Source of the DNA: Owenia fusiformis
Lineage: Eukaryota; Annelida; Polychaeta; Sabellida; Oweniidae
Direction: 5' to 3'
NCBI GenBank assembly: GCA_903813345.2
Contig: CAIIXF020000001.1
Coordinates: forward strand, 18,307,915-18,371,914
Length of the DNA stretch: 64,000 nucleotides
Shown: positions 38,427 through 49,700 of the stretch, one piece after another
How positions within the stretch are numbered: the first letter of the stretch is position 1
Layout: each line of letters opens with the position of its first letter
Translations under genes and position numbers: made by a program
The notes under the pieces: generated by a model
Database searches by the model: none
What the model saw: the letters and a program-made list of their open reading frames with translations, nothing else
What the model was told of the DNA's origin: nothing

Positions 38427-39285
38427 ATATGCACCCTATGCAGACAGAGCCTGTGGGAAATATTGGATGCGGCGCAAATGAGCGGAGGGTGCGGAGCTAA
38501 CGGTCATTTTTGAATTTAAAATTGGGATATTTCTGAAACTAAGCCGTTTTGGGACTTCAAATATACCAAGATATGTGTATTTGACACCAAATATCAATAA
38601 AATTGTGAAAATAGTAGTGCAATTCATTTTATAGCGACGCAGTATGCCTTAAACATTTCCCAGACCTATATATTTTGAGACTATCCTTTTAATACTGCGT
38701 CCCCAGCATTCATAAAAAATGGTGTTCAAGATACACTACCCATGCAAATTATTTTTGCATCTTGGAAGCCAGGCAGTATCTGTGGGATTTTATAAAAATT
38801 CGGAAATGTTCTTCAGATATGAGCCCCTCTAAATATTGGGTGCGGAGCTACGTTTATGGAGCTGCTCCGCACCCAATATTTAGAGGGGCTCATATCTGAA
38901 GAACATTTCCGAATTTTTATAAAATCACACAGATACTGCCTGGCTTCCAAGATGCAAAAATAATTTGTATAGATAGTGCACCTTGAACACCATTTTTTAT
39001 GAATGCTGTGGACTCAGTATTAAAAGGATAATTTCAAAATATATAGGTCTGGGAAAGGTTTAAGGCACACTGCGTCGCTATAGAATGAATTGCGCTACTA
39101 TTCTCACAATTGTATTGATATTTGGTGTCAAATACACATATCTTGGTATATTTGAAGTCCCAAAACGGCTTAGTTTCAGAAATATCCCAAATTTAAATTC
39201 AAAAATAACCGTTAGCTCCGCACCCTCCGCTCATTTGCTCCGCACCCAATATTTCCCACAGGCTCTGTCTGCATAGGGTGATATG
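38427..39285. mobile_element. 849-bp palindromic foldback element with candidate 5-bp TSD
   Basis: Arms of about 417 bp (38432-38848 and 38864-39280) are near-perfect reverse complements around a 15-base loop centred at 38856. The ends are CACCCTATGCAGACAGAGCC and its complement. ATATG directly flanks both sides (38427-38431 and 39281-39285). The arms carry GGTGCGGAGC and AGGGGCTCATATCTG blocks. Mirror-image frames of 63 residues (38436-38627 minus and 39085-39276 plus) come from the palindrome and differ at a few positions, so the arms have begun to diverge. This is a foldback or long-inverted-repeat MITE; no transposase is present. Confidence 0.88.
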
Positions 39286-42200
39286 ACATCATTAAGTTTC
39301 TATCTTATGAATGCTTCGATATTAGCACTTTTTCGCCAGCAACAATGAATATATCTTGCGCTAATATCTCAAGACTACCGATAAGGGTCATGTATGTATT
39401 CATACAATTAGGCCTTAACTAAGTGATGTACCCTTTGGGAATTTTGAACTATTTACACTTTTACCGATGTTGGTATCATAATTTCATTAGGAAACTACCC
39501 ATTACCCTAATACCGTTGTAAAGTGTGTTTGGGGAATGGGAAATATAAGTCATTTGATTTGCTATTGACCATTTGAGCCATGAGTGTAAGTAATGTATCT
39601 AATTTAGAAAAATTGTAAAACATATTCTAGCTTAGAGTATTTTTGAATACTTCTCCAAGAACGCATAACTCAGAACTTACAAATATCATTCTTCTTAAAG
39701 AAAATAATAAATAAATCTGACGTAACCGATTCATCCTAACGAAGCAGGATTGCCGACTCTTGAAAAATCATTATAAGGTCGATAGGTTATCCAAGAATAC
39801 AATGTGTGAATAGTACATTTTAGATAGTTAATACTTAGCGTTTCTATTTTATCGCAGTTTGAAGACAGTACATTTGTAAACACCAAGCGCTGTTGAAGGT
39901 CTAAAGATGTTGGGGTAAAAAATACAGAGCAAAGTTTCTCCGATTAAGGTGGCATCTCTCAGTGGTGTGTCGAACACAATACTCGTAAGGTCAGCCTTAT
40001 CCAACTCTTGATAAAAAACAATTAGACGGTCTTAATGGAAACCATTTTGGATAATAGACTAGATCATAATTTTCGCTCTAAAGTAAATTATAAGAAAAAC
40101 TTATTGATATGTACAAACTATTTTAGGAAACTACAAATTAGCAGGAACAATATAACCAAAACAGACTGTGTTTCAAAGTTTTATTGTGTTGTAAAGCACA
40201 ATCCTTTGGGAAAATTTTCACATGGAGCATCGGTTTATCTATTTTTAATCAGGCCAATACATGAAATAAATTATTAAACATAGGGTACCATCCTATAACA
40301 TCCATCTATCTTCATCTGACCATTTTCTGGGTTTGTTTTTTTCATTGTGTCTGGTAAATTACAATTTTATTTGTGTGTTGTAAATTACAATTTGGCCGAA
40401 ATAATAGTAGAGTAAATAATTGAATCAAATACGCAATCAGAAATCATTACTTACAATATGATAGATATCGTAAACACAAAGTAGCGTTTCTAATGTTTAA
40501 TCTGACTCTAAATCAGTTATAGATGAAATATCGAGAATGGTCCTAACTGAATTGAATTCTGCGAATGATGGAAATACTCAAGGTATATGAATTACAAAGA
40601 GATGGGCGCCCTCGCACCTGGGTTCGCAGCCATACAAAGCTCCCTTGAATTCTAATGATAATATTATGACAATGGTCCAGTAAAGCCAGTGGAATATCAT
40701 TGATAACGATTGCCAGATGGATGACTAATGGATCAATATCCTAACACTTTTACTCTGTATTATTTCCTGGCAGCGGAACAATACATGAAAAACATATATT
40801 TTATGCAAATGAGGCTGTATTTTAATGTGTTGTATTGAAATGACTGGAATGGAATCCAGAGGCATATAATTACTTGGCCGTTGCATTTATAACGAATAAA
40901 TCTTATCGTTATCTCAAGGTTCCAATCTCTTCTCGTCAGATATTGATAACTTTTTCCACAATGATGTATTATTTTATAAATCTCCTATCAAAATTAGAAT
41001 CCAAATACAGCGTTTGATCGTGTTTTCATTTGAGTGAAAAGTGCTCATGTCGAAGATGAATCTATACTTCATTGTAACCAAAACAAATCAATTTTTCCAT
41101 CGAGCCAAATCCTAAAAACGGCTGATAAGAAGTTCTGAGGTATATCATTGTATTAAATAATATTGTTTTATTTGCCTTCAAATATCCACACCTACTATAT
41201 CAAGACAACAATTATAAAAAATAGATCACTATCTAGGTCATTTGAGGTCATTTTGGTAATCTTTACTTTGCCTATGAAGCATCATATTGTGGAAAGTTAT
41301 ACACTTGCCAGGCTCATCGTGTAATATTTAACAAATAACTTCATATATGACCTACCAAATTGTACTGTTTGGCATCCTGTTTTCAGTTGCAAACTGTAAT
41401 AACACATTGGAAGTCGTAGAAGCAGTTTGGAACAATTGAAATCTTGTGAATCAGTATTTAGTATCAAAGTACGTTGCGTTGGCCCATTTCTTTTGAAAAA
41501 AGTATAGTAAAACATGTTTGATCCAGTAAAATCAAATCTCATTGACTCATTTAGAAATCAGTAAAATGTATCCAAATCAAATAACTTGACCCATTCCAAA
41601 AGTTAAAATTTAAAAAAGTATTTTGACTCAATTAGAAATAAGCGAATATATCCGTGTATATAAAATTATATTGATAGCTCAGATATAACTGAGATACGGA
41701 ACAAATAAACGGATTTGAATAAGCATATATGATATTTGAATTTGATGTAACAGATAAACTGCCTTGGGCATTTTAAACTTTTTCGATGTTACAACTTGTA
41801 TTTTGGAGCTAAACAAGAAAGCATTTAAATGAGACACTCAGAGATTTTTATAACTATACCCTTAAATCCTTGCATGATACCTCAAAATTTAACATGTAGA
41901 CTCCATGGGGCATAATGGTGTAAAAACTGTAGAACCCATGGTATTTAGAAATCATTTAAAAAAGCATAAATGGCAACATTACGTATCTACCGATTCGAAA
42001 TTCAGAACCTCCTCTATATTATAAACAATCCCAACAATCCCATTGAAAATAGAAATGTCTAGACACATCGTATTACTGTTATTCAACCTTAAAGCAAATC
42101 TAAATGTTAACATATGCAGATTTCCTGGAGGTCTACTGGAAGGTCAAGCTGTAATTAAAGAAGTGTATGAAGGTATGGATTTGCATTTGCTTGGCTACCG

Positions 42201-42547
42201 TTGTGGATTATTCTTTGATTAGTAATTATATCTGTAGCATTTGAGTAATGTGCTGCGTCCAGAAAACAGACAAGCCACAAGCGACCCTTAATTATTCATT
42301 CTATTGTCTTTGCTTATATTTCAATATGATACGGTAGATGAAATATAATCTGTCATTATGGTAAAATGAGATTGAAGCATGTGTTTTCATCAGTGATGCA
42401 TCATAATGTTGACCACAACGCCAAGACCATACGACATGTTAAAATGGTATTTATAATATAAACCACTTAAGCTACAAAGAAAAATGCGACAGACGAACCC
42501 AACAAACAACCAAAACAACATATCGATAAAGTAGTTTGACAGAAATA
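39286..42547. other. Intergenic DNA, no gene seen
   Basis: Frames of 80-81 codons at 40035-40277 (plus) and 41297-41542 (minus) have no recognisable motif and share the base composition of the flanks. No repeat with another copy in the window is noticed. Confidence 0.5.
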
Positions 42548-42598
42548 TGTTGTATAATATAATTAATATAATATAATATAATATAATATAATATAATG
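42548..42598. repeat. Pentanucleotide microsatellite (ATAAT)n
   Basis: Roughly nine ATAAT units with one early interruption (AATTAAT). It accounts for the YYIILYYII run in the 139-codon minus-strand frame at 42472-42891. Confidence 0.95.
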
Positions 42599-42952
42599 GC
42601 ACTATAAAATCTTCGATCATTCAGGATATATAGAAAATTGTGTATAGAGAAACCATTTATGTATAATACTATTGTCTTCATTGTTAAACATGAAAGTGAA
42701 GATGAATTCGTCCAGCGGAAATTCATTTTCAAAGTAAACGAATGTATTTGCATTTGTTTTAAAGGCCTTCTGCAAAATTTGAAAATATGGTTTAATATGC
42801 TGATCATTAAAGTATTACTAATCATAATTTTAAATGTTGATTTAGACATTTCATATTTTTCAAAAATTTGAATTTCCAACCCTTTTAACAACTGCTAGTA
42901 ACTCCTCGATACTGTGTAAAGTCCATTACTCTCTCAAAACCATTGGGAAGAT

Positions 42953-43142
42953 TGAGCTTTTATTCGTGAATGCAACTTTCGGCTGACGGCTGCCGGATTA
43001 ACCAACTATTGTATGACCAATTCATTTAAATATGAATGGAATAATGGCAGGTACTATTCATATTTAAATGAGTAAGAACCGTAAGATAGTAGATTAACCC
43101 GGTAGCTGACAGCCGAAAGTTGCACCCGCGAATACAAGCTTA
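42953..43142. mobile_element. 190-bp foldback MITE
   Basis: The left arm begins GAGCTTTTATTCGTGAATGC and continues CAACTTTCGGCTGACGGCTG; the right arm reverse-complements to AAGCTTGTATTCGCGGGTGC and CAACTTTCGGCTGTCAGC. The arms (about 80-90 bp, roughly 80 percent identical by eye) meet near CATTTAAATATGAATGG / CTATTCATATTTAAATG. No coding capacity. Outside the arms, GTAAAGTCCATTAC (42915) and GTAAAAGTCCCATTAC (43143) form a loose direct repeat that may be an eroded target duplication or chance. Confidence 0.8.
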
Positions 43143-43588
43143 GTAAAAGTCCCATTACATCTTCCATATGCATGTACTTTCAGTTGTATGCAAATGCTCA
43201 TTTTGTAGCATTTCGATACCACGATGTAAGGTTGAACAAGTTTCACAATATTATTCTGCAACTATAAGTGTTTAATAAAATATTGTTCATTGTTTCATTT
43301 TATGTCTTAATGAAAACAAGCATTGGCCACGTTTGAAATACAAATTGTAGTACTGTACTGCAACATGAGACAGGGTGGTTTAAACTTTTTAAAGTACTTA
43401 AGAAAAACGCAATTCATCTTTATAGGTCTTCAGAAGTAAAACAAAACCATGCAAGGTACATTAAGAAAACATGTATGGCAACCCTATTCTAACCCCTATA
43501 TAGAAAAACATTATGAATCCCAATCTATAAGATAGTTACCCTTTTCAGAAAGATACCACCTTCGTCTATTATATTGCTAGCTTTATTT

Positions 43589-43712
43589 CAGGGTACACGT
43601 GTTATGGTTAGGCTCAAGAAGATACAGTAAAGAGAGAAGTTAAAAAATTAAAATGCAGGGTACACTTGTTATAGTTAGGCTCGAGAAGATACAGTGAAGA
43701 GAGAAGTTAAAA
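43589..43712. repeat. Two-copy tandem repeat, 67-bp period
   Basis: Copies start CAGGGTACACGTGTTATGG (43589) and CAGGGTACACTTGTTATAG (43656) and run through AGAGAGAAGTTAAAA. They differ at only a few positions. Non-coding. Confidence 0.9.
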
Positions 43713-46700
43713 TTCACAAAAAAAACATGAGTCACCTTTTACAATTTCTTAGGAATTAGGTTGCCTTAAGTTGGATTGACAGGTTCTTAATCCTTATCTT
43801 ATCCTATCGGTTCTTCGGTCCTCTACTTGGTATTAATCACAGCACAAGCCAACGTTTCTTTACAACTAATTAATTTTTCTGATGAATTTTCTAGATTTCA
43901 TTAGGTTTGATTCTCTCGGTGTGTTTGGTGTGTAATTTACTCAGGACACGATGTAATTGGGATAAGACAGTCCTATAATGAATACGAACATTTATCAAAC
44001 GTGTTCGGAAAACTAAAACACATTTGTGTGCCTGTGTATTTAGCTCTGAATACCTCTTTCGATATATCATCGAATATACTCAATGCAATACGGAATCAGG
44101 AAGATATTAGGATTCATCGGGTGAACACAATTATTTTGAAATAACTTCATCTGAATTGACAAATCAATTAGACTGTGTGGGCAACATATTGGAAAACGAT
44201 AAAGTATTATCCTTCTAGATAGTAATGGGAAAGCTTGTTGCGTCAAACAAATTGAGGATAACAGTTGTAAAGTTCAAATTTCATTTGTATGACTATAATT
44301 GGAAATTATAGAACCGTAGATCCTTTGCTTCATACACATTTTCTCATTAAAATAAGTTCAATGTACTTTAATCCCATAACGTTGGGGTCTATCCCAACAT
44401 CGTTTTTGCATGTGACCTGGACGTTTACAACAACCGTGTCTGTACAGATAACTCGGGATATACATCTAATTGAATGAATGAAGTAAACCTTAGACACTTG
44501 TTTGCCTTTGGGCAAACCTCTCTTTTGAACCAAAACAGAGTCAACAAAATTTCAACATTTCAAATATATTTCTAAACAAAGCGACTATGACATACGTACA
44601 AATCAAATATGAATATGAAATATAATAGTATCCATTCGCACACGATAAAATAGCTTAGTCGTGTAATTAATTTAAAAATGACGTTCCTTTTCATTGTAAG
44701 TGTAATTAGACACTTTATGACATTTCTATTTGATTGATTTTTTGACATTTTTTTCAAGGGGTAGCGGTAATCTAAGATCATAGAGGAATTGTTTATTCTT
44801 CAAAATGGCCATAACACTTATCTTGATCGTTACATTCAATCACAGTCTCCAGAAATAATTTATCAGTAAAACCAATGGCAACACATTGCATAATGTCATA
44901 TACAATTGTTCCCTAGCGTTATGCCTGCGCAAAACTTTGTCGGGACTATTCGATAACTGAATGAAACTGTGTGGCATGCAGAGTGTAATGATAAATACAT
45001 TATTCAATTCAGTCATGATAATTATGGCCTTTTAATTTTTATGACCTATTAGGGGTTCCTAATGGTTTGTGAGGTCAACGCGCTTTAAACATTCCCATAG
45101 CAATACTAGAATCAAATGGGATGGGGGAAGAAATTTATCAAATGATACAAAAGGATTGGAGAAAGAACCCAGTGAACTCGGCAAAAACATATAAATCATG
45201 ATTTTGTGGATTGGACTAACGACTTCGATGTGGTGCAGCATCATATGCCATAGAATGCCACATCCATACACTTCCCCAGTTTCATCATGTTCTTTCTCAA
45301 AACTAGACGAACAAAATGGAGAAAACGGTAAGTCTTTTTGTTTTGTTCTGTATAAATTCTGATTGTTTTACAGGTTTTGTTTGTCAGGGTTCGCTTTCAA
45401 TTAAGCTAAGCAACGCAAATATATGTTCATTGTTACAATTTCTCAAACTATAAAGCTCAAACTATAAAGATTACTTATTTTAGGCAATTTTCGTCACGAT
45501 CATTTTACTCTATGGGGAAATAAAGGAATCCAGTTATTTGCCTACCTAATTTGATTGGACATGCTAATGATGTAGGCTGATTTGAAAATATCTGGAATCC
45601 ATTAGAATCTACCAGTGGTTCTATACTGTTGAAATCCCATGTTACAGATCGTCTGAAACGTTGTATGTTATACATTTTCCTCCAAGATTGCTTTAATGCT
45701 AAACATGTGTCATTGCCTCATCAGAAGGTCATATAAAGGTCTAAAGTTTCACAATTCGACTTGATGCTGAACGTTTAAATCTCCCTCTGTTTGCTGTCTC
45801 CAATAGCAACGTATGTAAGTAAGCGATTATCGCAGTGATTCCAAAACGAGGCAATCGTTATCCGCAATATATCTTTTTAGAAACTACAAGAAATTGACTT
45901 TTCGGTCTTAAATGGCATATAAATGTATTTCTAATGAAATTGGTAAATTATTTGGTGTTCACATCCTAAATATCTAGTCCTTTAAATGCTGAAAATATCT
46001 CGTCGAATAAAGACAAAATGGCCGACTAAAGATTTGGAGATTTGGGTAATTATTACCCAACAAAAACAGTGTGTACAAAGAGAAGCATAGTTCATGATCA
46101 CATATGGGGGTACGTATACGCATGTATGCCCTGGAGAGGTCAGCCCAATGGTGTCCAGGTTCAGTGGTGTCTACATAGACCTTTCATTCCGGTATTTCTC
46201 AGTTGTGGTTGGCTTAATAGGTCTGCTGCATAACCAGGCTGACAAGTCATTTTTTATTGATGGAAAAGTTCGGTAAACTTTAAAGCCTCGATGGTGATCC
46301 AGAGATCTCATTGTATTTCATACAATTGATAATTGAAAATAGTTGATCCACATTACTGGGCGCGCGGTGGAGTCGTCTGGATGTACATTTTCTGAAACTT
46401 TGACTTTGATGCAGAGTGTTATTGAATGATAGCGGATATTATTTCCCTATGAAGTCTCTAAATATCTTATTTTACGGTTGTGCATGACATGGAAATTGCG
46501 TGTTGGGACTTTTGTGTTCTGTATCATCAATGAGTTCTAAGGACCGATGATTTATCTATTCGTGTTAATAGTTTTGAACAAAGAATAGTTGCATTGAATG
46601 GTTCATCGCCCCGTCCTCGGAGACCCAATTGAATTCTTATCTACATTGTCTGTGAAGCAAGGATCGTTCCCTAGGATATTTGATTTTAAATTAGTGGCTT

Positions 46701-49700
46701 TGGAGGATAGATTGAAACCCTTTATTTCCAAATAATTGAAATTGATAAAACCGTTTGTGATGAGTCTCACTCTAATACACATTGAAGGAGTAGTACTTCA
46801 AACAAATTATATTTTTAAATGTTGCCATTCGTAATTTCTCATTCAAGAACAACAGATCAACATATCATTGAAATTGTGTATTTCATTAAAAAAAGACGAA
46901 AACTTGAACTTCATTCAGATTTCGGCATCGCTGATATCTGGTACAAATTGTTTGTCACTATCTGTGTTTGATTTGTCCTTGAAAATTACTCCCGTACATA
47001 GTATTAATTAATTACGATTGATCTTGAGATATAGTTAAGTAAAAGTTCAAGATGGAGATCATGATCAAACGTCACTTCATCATACATATGAACGTGATTA
47101 ATGTAGTGAAACAAGTTTGTGTATGTAGTTGTGAGAGCATCATGTGTCACCGTACCTTCTTAATTTGTTTTCCCAGTCATCAATCAATGTCCATTTAATA
47201 GATACCAGTGAAGTTGTACAGGTTTCATATTTCAAATACTTAATCTCGTTACAAAAATATCTTCATCACAACTTTCGATCTTGATGTTATGTTGGATAAG
47301 TCATGTTGATGAGTTATTTCTGGGATATGATTCCGTCTTAAAATATACATATATTGAAATGACGAGGCATTTTCATTTTATTAAGTCTATATTTTTTTTT
47401 ATAATTGTTTCCTGTTGCTTTGTCAGGTTTGAACACCTTTTTTAACAATATTTTCCTTGGCTGTGTCCATTTGGACATTAATAGCCAAATTTTTACATGG
47501 TATCAATAGGCAAATAAAACATTATTCCCATGTGTAAAACTCCCAGGAATGTTAGCTCCTATCGGTCTCTGATGGCCATCTCCAGATATTTACAGCTAAG
47601 CTGTAACAAGGAAAAGTGAATTTTGAGGGGGTAATATTTGGAGCCATACAAAAAAGTAGGTTTGTACACTATGCATATTACCGACTCTAGAATGATGAAC
47701 GTATTACATTTGTTAGATGCAGGATATTTTTTATTTTTCAAGATTTTTGGAGGCTGATTAAAGTGTTACTCTTATTTTCAAATAGTTCACTTCATAGTTC
47801 CATCTAGTTTGGCCAATGTTCATCCATGTAAAATATGTTCGACAAGACATGGACAAGACAGAGAATGTTTCAATCATTTTTGTTTATTTTCTCCAGTAGA
47901 AGTATTTCTTCAAAGAATTTTCCTAAGTGGTTGGATAGAACACACCAGGTGATACTTTTGAGCATTTGACCCAATTCATCTCCCAAATTCAGCTACCAAT
48001 TGTTAAAAGCATACACAGGAAGGCCTGTTGTATATCTACCTTTGAAGTTAGTTTCAATTTTGAAAGATGTGTCAAAGATAATATATGGTGTTTAAAAGTT
48101 GCTTTTAGGAGTGCCAAGTGTCACATTCAAATGGATATATTCAAGGACTGGTTACTGTTCATGCATATTTTGATTTCACTTTTTGTGAAAATGATGAACT
48201 TATGATGTTGTAATTATCCCGTGACAAAGGCTTGCATCACCAAATAGCCTCATCCATCAAACTTTGGTCGCTAATAACACACATCATTCATAACATACAA
48301 AGCAATGTGAAATAGAGTAATTAGAAAGTCCTTGTTATGAAGTAGAAAATAATATTGTTCTGACATATTTAATAATGGCAAAAAAGAAATAATGACGTTG
48401 ATGAAATTAGAAGTCTTGGTAAATTACCAGCACAGCACATGTTCATTTTTCTAACTGCTTTGATGAATATTTCGAGCTTGATCCCGCGACATACAACTTT
48501 ATCACTAGTACTACCAGAGGACCAAATTTCAAAACTTGAATTATTTTCCAACTTCCCAGGATTGTCATCATTATTAGATTTGAAACGTGCAGGATGTTTA
48601 CTAGTTCTTGTCAAATTGTGGTATATTAACATGCTAGATTCATTGATGGTCGACATACTACTCCATGTCTAATGCTCATTGATAGTCAAAAGTTTATTTT
48701 GTGGTTTTGTTACAATTTGCAATGTTTCTACCACTTCTTAGAATTTTTCTACCACATTTAAATTTACAAGAAATCTTTGATATGATATACTCCCATCTGC
48801 CATGTTGTATTAGATATAATGTCAATGGCCATTTCACTACTTTAACTTGTTCAATGGCCATACACGACATTGAAGTGAGATGTGTTATTGTTCTGAATAT
48901 GTTGGATATCAGGCGCATTAATTTCCATATATTTGAAATGACCATTGTCAAAGTTTGACCCTTGACCAATCACGTGACCAAGTGATTGCAATATTCAAAA
49001 TGGTGGTTGATCATTGAATATGAAATGATCATTGAGATTTGCGCACAGAATACCTATGGGAAATCATGAAGTCATGTAGCGTCGAGTTTTGAATTGTACT
49101 GGGGATTCCATGTGAGATAAAATACACGGCCAAAGAAATAGTTGTTGATTTGTTTAAAGGGATACCCATGGGAACCATAATCAGTACCTCACTGAACTGC
49201 AACTAATAATTCCTAACTACCTCTGACAACTTCTGTGCTGTTGTGTCTTCAAAATGATAAACTGTAAGAATTATACACTTTGCACTTATTTTGTGTAAAC
49301 GTAAATTCATCTAGGTACTTACTGTAACCATCATAAATCTTCCCTAAACGTTTATTGGTCATTAGTGTCTTCATAGCATAGTGAATGAAACACTACGGTT
49401 CCACAAAAAAAGTGCCTTTAGTATTGTTAATAGGCTTCCCAACACGCTTTTACAGCATTTAGAAAGAGTAATGTGCTCTCATCACCTTAGTGTTTTTTAT
49501 AAAATTATTTAAGATTTTGGCCTATCATTCTCTGGTAATTTAGTAAAGAGAATGAGGTAATTTTCAGCGAGGTCAAATGTCAGGTTCTTATTTGGCAAAA
49601 AGTTGTAAAGGCAATCTTAAAGTTCGTTCCATAACTTTAAATAATAAATCTCGTTGGGGTACAAATTGTTTCTGCCATAAGAGACTGCCTAGTGCAAATT

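Noticed and set aside
38436-39276. Two nearly identical 63-residue frames on opposite strands, which look like a gene pair
   Set aside because: They are mirror images made by the 849-bp palindrome, with no domain or start context of their own.
42472-42891. 139-codon minus-strand frame, among the longest in the window
   Set aside because: It runs through the ATAAT microsatellite (YYIILYYII) and is otherwise AT-driven Ile/Tyr/Phe composition with no motif.
45316-45327. Mini-exon ATGGAGAAAACG before GTAAGT
   Set aside because: Good donor, but only four codons and no acceptor partner or downstream frame that can be identified.
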